NCBI GenBank assembly: GCA_022570975.1
Contig: JACZYS010000015.1
Coordinates: 13,656 to 19,952 of the forward strand
Direction of reading: 5' to 3'
Source: Candidatus Zixiibacteriota bacterium
GTDB taxonomy: Bacteria; Zixibacteria; MSB-5A5; GN15; FEB-12
Length of the DNA stretch: 6,297 nt
In this document: in pieces, positions 1 through 5,782 of the stretch
Layout of the letters: every line of letters starts with the position of its first letter
Numbering within the stretch: the first letter of the stretch is position 1
Translations under genes and position numbers: made by a program
Notes under the pieces: model-generated
Seen by the model: only the letters and a program-made list of their open reading frames with translations
What the model was told of the DNA's origin: nothing
Databases searched by the model: none

Positions 1-131
1 TGAAACCATTTGGCAAATGTGCTGAACCCCATTGTTTCGCAGGCAAAAGACATGGCCAGATAAGACCAGTAGGCCTGGAACTCATTGTTGATCTGGTCAT
101 TTAAGGCAGCGGCCATCTTTTTTGAAAGCAT
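1..131 (-). CDS. Ferritin, N-terminal fragment (runs off left edge)
   Basis: This is the first 43 codons, plus two bases, of an iron-storage ferritin. The family forms 24-subunit cytoplasmic shells that oxidise Fe(II) and store it as ferric mineral. The fragment begins MLSKKMAAALNDQINNEFQA and continues YWSYLAMSFACETMGFSTFA, the first helix of a bacterial non-haem ferritin. E17 aligns with the ferroxidase ligand Glu17 of E. coli FtnA, and Y24 with its conserved Tyr24. The ATG at 131-129 is supported by an AGGAG eight bases upstream. The gene is transcribed away from the thioesterase gene across a 219-base divergent spacer that holds a Fur-like palindrome, which fits iron-responsive control. 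Residues 44 onward are outside the window, so the remaining ligands (around Glu50 and His53 in the family) cannot be checked. A bacterioferritin is less likely from the start sequence, but cannot be excluded on 43 residues. Confidence 0.87.
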   Translation of the reverse strand, partial: MLSKKMAAALNDQINNEFQAYWSYLAMSFACETMGFSTFAKWF

Positions 132-139
132 ATTTTCTT

Positions 140-144
140 CTCCT
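140..144 (-). promoter_or_regulatory. Ribosome binding site of the ferritin gene
   Basis: On the minus strand AGGAG lies eight bases before the ATG at 131. It is close to the Shine-Dalgarno consensus at near-optimal spacing, and it decides the ferritin start, which is otherwise supported only by a partial protein. Confidence 0.75.
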
Positions 145-244
145 GAATCATTTTATGTTAAAAAATATTTTCGTTTTCTTTCTAACCGTAATTTCAGATA
201 AAAGTTGAAAAAAACAAGACATAAATTAATAAATCTGCGGTAAC

Positions 245-265
245 TGAAAATAATTTTCATTTTCA
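245..265. promoter_or_regulatory. Fur-box-like palindrome between divergent genes
   Basis: Positions 245-259 read TGAAAATAATTTTCA, a perfect 7-1-7 inverted repeat. The classical Fur 7-1-7 core is TGATAATnATTATCA, so each half differs at one base. A third half-site, ATTTTCA, follows at 259-265. Read on the minus strand, 264-246 is GAAAATGAAAATTATTTTC, which I count as 15 of 19 matches to the E. coli Fur box, in the same forward-forward-spacer-reverse hexamer layout. It lies 114 bases upstream of the ferritin start and 8 bases upstream of the -35 of the plus-strand promoter. The palindrome is seen directly. Binding by Fur, or by a relative such as PerR, is inference, because AT-rich spacers can produce such sites by chance. 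Confidence 0.5.
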
Positions 266-272
266 TTCTGGA

Positions 273-301
273 TTGACTCGAAAAACCTGCGTAGTTTTAA
301 T
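273..301 (+). promoter_or_regulatory. Sigma70-type promoter for the thioesterase gene
   Basis: TTGACT at 273-278 (5 of 6 to the -35 consensus) and TTTAAT at 296-301 (5 of 6 to the -10 consensus) are separated by exactly 17 bases. This predicts transcription starting near 307-309 and a leader of about 43 bases before the ATG at 351. It is the best promoter-like pair I found in the spacer, and the only apparent source of transcription for the thioesterase gene, whose upstream neighbour points the other way. If the organism uses a divergent housekeeping sigma factor, as Bacteroidota do, this match would mean less. Confidence 0.55.
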
Positions 302-339
302 CTTTTGCCGTTCTCCAAAATTGATTATGTTCCTGTTGT

Positions 340-344
340 GAGGA
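340..344 (+). promoter_or_regulatory. Ribosome binding site of the thioesterase gene
   Basis: GAGGA lies six bases before the ATG at 351, a strong Shine-Dalgarno match at good spacing. It fixes the start of the thioesterase at 351. Confidence 0.7.
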
Positions 345-350
345 AATTAC

Positions 351-746
351 ATGTTCAAATATAAGTCGACTGTAAAGATGAGAGACAGTGATGCTGCCGG
401 AATAATGTTTTTTGGTAAGTATTATTTTATTGCCCATGATGCTTACGAAGCGTTTATGGAATCTGTAAATTGTTCCCTGAAAACTTTTATTGATGAATCA
501 GATTATATGCCTCTCATTGTACATTCTGAGGCCGACTACAAAAAACCGCTGAAATATGGTGAGCAATTTGAAATTGAAATTGAAGTTTCGAATATTGGCG
601 ATTCATCATTTACTCTCGTCTATAATATCAGAAATTCAACAGGTGAGACGGTGGCAAATGTAAAGACTGTTCACGTGGCTGTTAATCTCGCCAGCAGAAA
701 AAAATGCCCCTTGCCTGAAGATTTCAAATCAAAATTGAGATCATAA
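351..746 (+). CDS. Hot-dog acyl-CoA thioesterase, probable DHNA-CoA hydrolase (MenI-type)
   Basis: This 131-residue protein belongs to the 4-hydroxybenzoyl-CoA thioesterase branch of the hot-dog fold, at the usual single-domain length. The signature is RDSDAAGIMFFGKYY at residues 11-25. D14 aligns with catalytic Asp17 of the Pseudomonas 4-hydroxybenzoyl-CoA thioesterase, followed by the conserved A-G-I. The second conserved block, HSEADYKKPLKYGE, is at about residues 58-71. There is no signal peptide or membrane segment, so it should be cytoplasmic. Its likely role is hydrolysis of 1,4-dihydroxy-2-naphthoyl-CoA to DHNA and CoA, the step between MenB and MenA. The function is inferred from context: it abuts a menD-H-B-A-C-E operon that has no hydrolase of its own. 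A YbgC-like short-chain acyl-CoA thioesterase is the main alternative. It starts at an ATG with GAGGA upstream and converges on menE with a 6-base overlap. Confidence is high for family, moderate for substrate. Confidence 0.8.
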   Translation: MFKYKSTVKMRDSDAAGIMFFGKYYFIAHDAYEAFMESVNCSLKTFIDESDYMPLIVHSEADYKKPLKYGEQFEIEIEVSNIGDSSFTLVYNIRNSTGETVANVKTVHVAVNLASRKKCPLPEDFKSKLRS

Positions 747-2174
747 ATTTTTTCTTGTAATAATTTGCTCGGCCAGCTCTTTTAATCTTTTTCTATCCGG
801 TTTTTGCAGAGTAGAATCTGAACTAATTGGAAGAGGTGCAAAACCAACCGGCAGTTTGTATTTGGGGAGTTGATTATTCAGGTAATCTTTGAGTTCAGAA
901 TTATCAAATCTCCCGCTGACAAAAGCAAATGGAATCTGTCCATAAGTAGGATGATTAATCCCCACAACTATGGCTTCATCTGTTCCGTCATATTGCAAAA
1001 TTATTTTTTCAATTTCTTCCGGCTGTATGTTCTCTCCGCCGGAGATGAATTGATTATCTTTTCTCCCGACAATAACCAGCTTGTTGTTTTTATCCCATTT
1101 CCCCAAATCACCGGTATGAAACCAGCCCTTTTTATCAAGTTCTCTTGTGATCCGGCCATTTCTGAGGTAACCGTCAAACATCGTTTCACCTTTGACTAAA
1201 ATTTCAGCCTCATCTGAAATCAGAATTTCTCTAAACTTAAGAGTCTTACCTGAGTTAATGTTGTCACTCGTGACAGGTGCGTCTGTGGTTGTTATTTGCG
1301 AGCACATTTCTGTTGAGCCGTAACTCAAATATAAGGGAAGATTTATTGCGAGGGCCTGCTCTAACAGGTTTGAAGGAATTGGCCCGCCTCCGGCAAGAAC
1401 AGCTTTCAGACGTTTGAGCTGCTTCTCATTTTTATCATTTAAAAGTTGTATCAACTGGCTGAAGACAACTGAGATATGGGTTATTTTATATTTCTCTATA
1501 TTTTCTGCCAGCGATATTTTTTTGTCAGGTATTACAACCGTTATTCCGGCAAGGAGAGAACGAAACAAAATGCCCAGCCCGCCCACATGAAATAGAGGAA
1601 GGCTCAACAGCCAGCGGTCGCCGGTTTCCAATTTCATATTTTCATTGGCACCTTCGGCTGACTTTAGATAGTTGTTAATTGAATGCAGGGCAAGTTTGGG
1701 TCTGTCGGTTGAGCCGGAGGTGGCAATGGCTGTCAAAAGAGAGTCTTTGTTCAATTTTAAGTCAGTAGCTCTGTCGGTATTAGTGTCAAGGTTCAAAATT
1801 AGCTCTTTGATATTAATGATAGTAATTGTTTCATCAAAGTTATCTGCCAAATTGTCACTGGTAAACAAAGTATCTGCTGAGGCTTCTTTCATCTGAGACA
1901 ATTGGTTACCCGGCGGGAGTCTGAAGTTTAGTGGTAAAATTTTCAGATTGCTGTGCATCAAGGCATAAAACAAAATTATAAAATGCAGATTGTTGTCGGT
2001 AAGCAGGGCAACTGTTTTCTGATTGATGATATTGAGTTTACCAATTTTTTGCAACACTTCATCGGTTAGACAACGCAGGTCATGGTAACTCAAAGTAGCC
2101 TCTTTTGAGATAAAGGCGCAGTTGTTTTTATAAGTCTTTGCGGCTGTCTCTATGGGGGATTCAACCTGAGGCAC
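741..2174 (-). CDS. menE: o-Succinylbenzoate--CoA ligase (MenE)
   Basis: MenE adenylates o-succinylbenzoate with ATP and transfers it to CoA, making the substrate of MenB. At 477 residues it is a normal-length member of the acyl-adenylate (ANL) superfamily. Visible core motifs are the ATP loop TSGSTDRPK (152-160), LPLFHVGGLG (192-201), YGSTE (285-289), GWFHTGDLG (350-358, D356 for the ribose hydroxyls) and the hinge GRKDNQ (370-375). The block SGGENIQPEEIE (378-389) is typical of MenE rather than fatty acyl-CoA ligases. K458, in LQKPDRKRL, is the likely C-terminal catalytic lysine. Two oddities: the ATP loop has Asp157 where glycine is usual, and the lysine motif has Gln where glycine usually precedes the lysine. 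The start is GTG at 2174, inside the end of menC (14-base overlap), so translation is probably coupled; only a weak GAGA lies upstream. It is the last gene of the operon, and its stop overlaps the convergent thioesterase gene. Confidence 0.94.
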   Translation of the reverse strand: MPQVESPIETAAKTYKNNCAFISKEATLSYHDLRCLTDEVLQKIGKLNIINQKTVALLTDNNLHFIILFYALMHSNLKILPLNFRLPPGNQLSQMKEASADTLFTSDNLADNFDETITIINIKELILNLDTNTDRATDLKLNKDSLLTAIATSGSTDRPKLALHSINNYLKSAEGANENMKLETGDRWLLSLPLFHVGGLGILFRSLLAGITVVIPDKKISLAENIEKYKITHISVVFSQLIQLLNDKNEKQLKRLKAVLAGGGPIPSNLLEQALAINLPLYLSYGSTEMCSQITTTDAPVTSDNINSGKTLKFREILISDEAEILVKGETMFDGYLRNGRITRELDKKGWFHTGDLGKWDKNNKLVIVGRKDNQFISGGENIQPEEIEKIILQYDGTDEAIVVGINHPTYGQIPFAFVSGRFDNSELKDYLNNQLPKYKLPVGFAPLPISSDSTLQKPDRKRLKELAEQIITRKNL

Positions 2175-3264
2175 AGATTTTTATCTCTTTAAGCATTTTT
2201 TTGTTCATTGATTTTGCCACCTCCGGTAAATTATCAATAACAATTTTCTCTCCGAGCACGTTAAACGGCCCGGTAAGCAATGATTCAGTGAAAACATTGG
2301 TAGTATCAAGCCCCATTGCACACTCATTTTGGTTCAGACAAGAAGCTACTCTGGCAAGCATAACAATCCCGACCTGACTTTCAAAAGTGGAACTTATTAC
2401 CGACATAATATTTTGTTCCCCGGCAATTTTTGCAAACTCAAGAGATCTTGCAAGTCCGAGTACGGTTGGTTTCAGGATAACTGCTTTAAGGTGTTTGAAG
2501 GAAACAATCTCATTCGGAGAAAGATTTCTTAATTTTTCATCCAGCGCAAGTGGGATTTTGAGTTGGTGCTTGTCAAGTTGTTTGGTTTCCGAAATATCTG
2601 CAAGAGGCTCTTCCAAATATTCAACAGGTAAATCTTTTAGGTTATCATATAATTGAATAACATCTTTCAGTCTCCAACTCTGATTAAAATCCAACCGGAT
2701 TGAAACTTTGTCAGAAAGGACCTCACTTACCTGAGATGTTATCTCAGTTGCTTCAGCAACTGAAAGGGATCCGACTTTTATTTTAATACTTTTATAATTA
2801 CTCCCTTTTAGTAAAGCCGCTCTCTCAATTATTTGCTCTTTGGTTCCACTTAACAGGGCGTTTATTGGTATCTCTCTCAGATAGTTTTCTGAGAGAAGTT
2901 GTTCTGTTGTCTTGTTTAGAGCATGTGAAAGAATATCAAGGAGAGCGGACTCAATGCCGAAACAGACAGAGCCTGAGAGTTTGGATTCTTTTGTGAAGTC
3001 AAAAATTTCATCCACAGAAGTTACTGATAAATTTGAAAGCGACTCTGAAACAAGAAAAAGCTCCTCTTTTGCTTGCTTGAGAGATTCATCAGAATAAAAA
3101 GGGAAGGGAGAGGTTTCACCATATCCCCTATTTTGATTTTCATCGGTCAGCTCAATGATTATTCCGGCACGTTCAGTAATTGCATTTGTACCTATCAGAA
3201 TATCTTTCTTAAGTGAAAGGGAAAAACTAAATAATTTCACAAGAACAATTCTCAAATCAGCCAC
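2161..3264 (-). CDS. menC: o-Succinylbenzoate synthase (MenC)
   Basis: MenC dehydrates SHCHC to o-succinylbenzoate with a divalent metal. It is an enolase-superfamily protein (capping domain plus barrel) with all key residues, numbered from the GTG at 3264: the KIKVG motif with K161 and catalytic K163, metal ligand D192 in RLDFNQSW, EEP at 218-220, D242 in LALDEKL, and the second catalytic lysine K265 in ILKPTVLG. The ISSTFESQVG block (290-299) is a family hallmark, and GYGETSPFP (47-55) is the usual capping-domain loop. The start is uncertain. GTG 3264 gives 367 residues and overlaps menA by 13 bases, but its AGG sits almost against the codon. TTG 3255 gives a 4-base TTGA overlap with the menA stop and has AGGGTGG about five bases upstream, so it may be the true start. 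GTG 3240, giving MKLFSFSLSL, is also possible. The outermost start is reported here. The protein is cytoplasmic. Confidence 0.93.
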   Translation of the reverse strand: MADLRIVLVKLFSFSLSLKKDILIGTNAITERAGIIIELTDENQNRGYGETSPFPFYSDESLKQAKEELFLVSESLSNLSVTSVDEIFDFTKESKLSGSVCFGIESALLDILSHALNKTTEQLLSENYLREIPINALLSGTKEQIIERAALLKGSNYKSIKIKVGSLSVAEATEITSQVSEVLSDKVSIRLDFNQSWRLKDVIQLYDNLKDLPVEYLEEPLADISETKQLDKHQLKIPLALDEKLRNLSPNEIVSFKHLKAVILKPTVLGLARSLEFAKIAGEQNIMSVISSTFESQVGIVMLARVASCLNQNECAMGLDTTNVFTESLLTGPFNVLGEKIVIDNLPEVAKSMNKKMLKEIKICASG

Positions 3265-4136
3265 CCTGCAGAGAATAAGAGAGCGTATAAAAACAGTAAC
3301 TGCCCGGTTTTTGCCAAAACGGAATTGAGTTCACTGGATGCCGGGAAAGTTTTGACTTTTTTATACAAAGTAAATGAAAAGGGGAGTATGAGCAGAGTCA
3401 AAACAGTATAAGGATGGGTTCCATAAATAAAATAAGATCGCAATGGAAATATGGCAGCCAGAAGTAAACAGAACATGTATTCTAACTGAGTGAATTTTAT
3501 TCCAAAACGAACAGCTAACGTTCTTTTGCCAGCTTCCCTGTCAGAGTTTACATCACGCAAATTATTGACAGCCAAAATTGCGACCGAAAGAAGACCGGGT
3601 GGGAGGCCGTAGATCAGGACCTCAATGTTTATTGAAAGGGCCTGCACATAGTAAGTGCCGCCAACAGCAACCGGTCCAAAAAACATGAGGACAAAAACAT
3701 CTCCCAGGCCGTGATACCCTAATGGATAAGGTCCGCCGGTGTATAAGATGCCAAACAGAATCGATGACAGGCCGATTATAACAATTGGCCAGCCGCCTCT
3801 GGTAACCAGGTATATGCCAATTAGAATAGCAATAGCAAATGATAAGATGAAAGCGGATTTTATTTTTTCGGGTTTTATAAGTCCGGCCTGAGTTACTCTT
3901 GTTGGTCCCAGTCTTTGTTCATCATCGGCCCCTTTTTTGAAATCATAATAATCATTGGCCAAATTGGTGCCAATCTGAATCATCACTCCACCCATCAAGG
4001 CGGCCAGAAACGAGTATAAATGAAATGACCCGTTTCCCATGGCCATGGCCGTACCAATCATAACCGGCGCAACTGTTGCAAAGAGAGTCTTAGGGCGGAT
4101 TGCCAGGAGCCAGTTTTTCATTTGGCTGTTATCCAT
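3252..4136 (-). CDS. menA: 1,4-Dihydroxy-2-naphthoate polyprenyltransferase (MenA)
   Basis: MenA is the membrane enzyme that replaces the carboxylate of DHNA with a polyprenyl chain, giving demethylmenaquinone. The 294-residue protein is a UbiA-family prenyltransferase of normal length with about nine hydrophobic segments. The first Mg-diphosphate motif is NLANDYYDFKKGAD (58-71; N61, D62, D65). The second is NNLRDVNSDREAGKRT (191-206; D195, D199). LGPTRVTQAGLI (76-87), after the first motif, and WLLAIRPKTL (9-18) at the N-terminus favour MenA over UbiA or haem and chlorophyll prenyltransferases. The ATG at 4136 lies 16 bases after the menB stop, the largest gap in the operon, and the sequence before it (TATATAAAAA) has no recognisable Shine-Dalgarno site. 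ATG at 4121 (M6) is an alternative that keeps every conserved motif. Placing menA between menB and menC differs from E. coli, where menA is unlinked to the main men cluster. Confidence 0.94.
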   Translation of the reverse strand: MDNSQMKNWLLAIRPKTLFATVAPVMIGTAMAMGNGSFHLYSFLAALMGGVMIQIGTNLANDYYDFKKGADDEQRLGPTRVTQAGLIKPEKIKSAFILSFAIAILIGIYLVTRGGWPIVIIGLSSILFGILYTGGPYPLGYHGLGDVFVLMFFGPVAVGGTYYVQALSINIEVLIYGLPPGLLSVAILAVNNLRDVNSDREAGKRTLAVRFGIKFTQLEYMFCLLLAAIFPLRSYFIYGTHPYTVLTLLILPFSFTLYKKVKTFPASSELNSVLAKTGQLLFLYALLFSAGWLI

Positions 4137-4152
4137 TTTTTATATAATATGG

Positions 4153-4974
4153 TTACGGCTGTCTGGGGAATTTTGAAAAATCCGGTTTTCTTTTTTCCAC
4201 GAAAGCATCTCTGCCTTCCTGAGCTTCTTCGCTCATATAGTAGAGCATGGTGGCGTTGCCGGCCAATTCCTGAAGCCCGGCCTGACCGTCACAGTCGGCG
4301 TTTAGAGCCGCTTTTAAACATCTGATTGCCATAGGAGAATTGGCCAGAATTTCATTGCACCACTTGATAGTTTCTTCTTCTAAGTTTTCATATGGCACCA
4401 CGCAGTTAACCAGTCCCATTTCGAGAGCCTGTCGGGCATCATATTGACGGCACAAGAACCATATTTCTCTCGCTTTTTTCTGTCCTACCAGGCGGGCCAT
4501 GTAACTTGCGCCATAGCCTCCGTCAAAAGATCCGACTCTTGGTCCCGTCTGTCCAAAGATAGCATTGTCGGCTGCAATGGTTAAGTCGCAGATCATCTGA
4601 AGCACATGCCCGCCGCCAATTGCATATCCGGCAACCATGGCTATAACAGGTTTGGGGCAGGTCCTTATCTGTCTCTGAAAATCAAGAACATTCAAACGGT
4701 GTACTCCCGATTCATCTTTGTAGCCGGAGTCACCTCTGATTTTTTGGTCACCTCCGGAGCAGAACGCTTTTTCACCCTGACCGGTGAGAATAATAACACC
4801 TATCTGGCTGTCCTCTCTGGCATCGGTCATCGCCTGTGACATTTCAAATACGGTCAACGGCCTGAAAGCGTTTCTCACTTTTGGGCGGTTGATTGTTATT
4901 TTTGCAATGCCATTGGTTTTTTGATAAATGATATCTTTGTATTGGCCAATATTTTTCCATATTATTGATGACAT
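4153..4974 (-). CDS. menB: 1,4-Dihydroxy-2-naphthoyl-CoA synthase (MenB)
   Basis: MenB is a crotonase-fold enzyme that closes the second ring of o-succinylbenzoyl-CoA to give DHNA-CoA. The 273-residue protein aligns with E. coli MenB with a constant 12-residue offset and looks highly conserved. FCSGGDQKIRGDSGY (71-85) and GYAIGGGHVLQMICD (116-130) form the CoA and oxyanion site. QTGPRVGSFDGGYG (142-155) supplies S149 and D151, equivalent to E. coli Ser161 and Asp163. W172 and Y246 match Trp184 and Tyr258. G144 matches E. coli Gly156, the mark of bicarbonate-dependent (type I) synthases, in which bound bicarbonate replaces an aspartate carboxylate. The C-terminus is intact (KPDFSKF). The ATG at 4974 follows the menH stop by 7 bases and is preceded by GAGGA, which overlaps that stop codon. 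The protein is cytoplasmic. Confidence 0.97.
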   Translation of the reverse strand: MSSIIWKNIGQYKDIIYQKTNGIAKITINRPKVRNAFRPLTVFEMSQAMTDAREDSQIGVIILTGQGEKAFCSGGDQKIRGDSGYKDESGVHRLNVLDFQRQIRTCPKPVIAMVAGYAIGGGHVLQMICDLTIAADNAIFGQTGPRVGSFDGGYGASYMARLVGQKKAREIWFLCRQYDARQALEMGLVNCVVPYENLEEETIKWCNEILANSPMAIRCLKAALNADCDGQAGLQELAGNATMLYYMSEEAQEGRDAFVEKRKPDFSKFPRQP

Positions 4975-4978
4975 ATAA

Positions 4979-4983
4979 TCCTC
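4979..4983 (-). promoter_or_regulatory. Ribosome binding site of menB, overlapping the menH stop
   Basis: GAGGA (4983-4979 on the minus strand) lies four bases before the menB ATG and shares bases with the TGA stop of menH at 4984-4982. A ribosome terminating on menH would sit on this site. It is the clearest Shine-Dalgarno sequence inside the operon. Confidence 0.6.
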
Positions 4984-5782
4984 ATTTACTTAGAAAGGTT
5001 TTTACCACCAGAGAAAAATCATGCGGTTTTTCAGCATGAACATTATGTCCGCAATCTTTTATTATGTGAAGCTCGCATTTCTTGATTCTTGTGGCAATAT
5101 CTCTATTTATCTCTTGAAATCTAAAATCTTTCTGGCCAACTATCAAGCAAATTGGTACCGATATCTTTTTTATCTCATCCCATAGAGAAGGCTGGCGACC
5201 GGTGGACATCATCGATAGAGATTTGGCCAGGGTAAGACGGTCATTTTCCATACGGGATTTAATCAAGTTCCTGAGTTTTTCAGGTTCAGATGCAAGAGAT
5301 TCAAAAAGGGGCTGCTGGTACCAAAATTTCAAAAATTCATCCAAAGGGCTGTTCTTAATTCTTTCAGAGAGAGCAATGTCGTTTTTGAGCCTTTCTTTGC
5401 GAACTTGTTCATCCTTGATTCCCGGACTGGAAGACTCAATTACAGCTTTTTCAAATAGGTGAGCGAAATTCAGCAATAAATAAAAGGCAAGCCGACCACC
5501 CATGGAGTATCCAATAAGATTTATTTTTTTCTCGAATCTGTTTTCAATCATCCTGGCAATAGCTCCGGCCGTTTTTTCAATTGAAAAATTGTTGTCATTG
5601 CCGCTTATTATTGTCTTGCCATGTCCCGGCAGGTCAATTGCAACTGAGTGGTACTGTTGTGAGAGGGCATCCATAATCTTATTCCAATCGGCCGAATTAC
5701 CGAGGAAACCGTGCAAAAAAAGGATCGGGTCTTTTTCATTGTCTCCGGATTGGACAATATTAAAATCAATTGAGTTATTCAT
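4982..5782 (-). CDS. menH: SHCHC synthase (MenH), alpha/beta hydrolase
   Basis: MenH eliminates pyruvate from SEPHCHC, the MenD product, to give SHCHC (2-succinyl-6-hydroxy-2,4-cyclohexadiene-1-carboxylate). The 266-residue alpha/beta-hydrolase has the full triad: nucleophile S93 in GYSMGGR (91-97), D219 in GQKDF and H246 in CGHNVHAEKP. Other MenH-like features are the oxyanion loop LHGFLGNSADW (23-33), DLPGHG (50-55), Y92 and R97 around the nucleophile (Tyr85 and Arg90 in E. coli MenH), SSSPG (117-121), and the lid with R131 and W154 in FWYQQPLF. Family assignment from motifs alone would be ambiguous among alpha/beta-hydrolases, but its position between menD and menB settles it. The ATG at 5782 overlaps the menD stop as ATGA (4 bases), with only a weak GGAT upstream, so it is probably translated by coupling to menD. 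There is no signal peptide. Confidence 0.93.
   Translation of the reverse strand: MNNSIDFNIVQSGDNEKDPILFLHGFLGNSADWNKIMDALSQQYHSVAIDLPGHGKTIISGNDNNFSIEKTAGAIARMIENRFEKKINLIGYSMGGRLAFYLLLNFAHLFEKAVIESSSPGIKDEQVRKERLKNDIALSERIKNSPLDEFLKFWYQQPLFESLASEPEKLRNLIKSRMENDRLTLAKSLSMMSTGRQPSLWDEIKKISVPICLIVGQKDFRFQEINRDIATRIKKCELHIIKDCGHNVHAEKPHDFSLVVKTFLSK

Noticed and set aside
150..245. Promoter for the ferritin gene on the minus strand
   Set aside because: TTGTTT at 217-212 is -35-like, but no acceptable -10 lies 16-18 bases downstream. Other A/T-rich hexamers here match poorly, so I could not place the promoter.
690..800. Bidirectional terminator at the thioesterase/menE junction
   Set aside because: There are T-runs (for example 748-753), but no preceding stem with more than a few A/T pairs, so a factor-independent terminator is not supported.
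870..1199. Plus-strand open frame of 109 codons opposite menE
   Set aside because: It is antisense to the conserved adenylation motifs A7 and A8 of MenE, and its product has no family features. The same applies to the other plus-strand frames inside the operon.
3265..4136. MenA as a UbiA, haem O or chlorophyll prenyltransferase
   Set aside because: The LGPTRVTQAGLI block, the NDYYD and DVNSD motifs, and the position inside the men operon fit MenA better.
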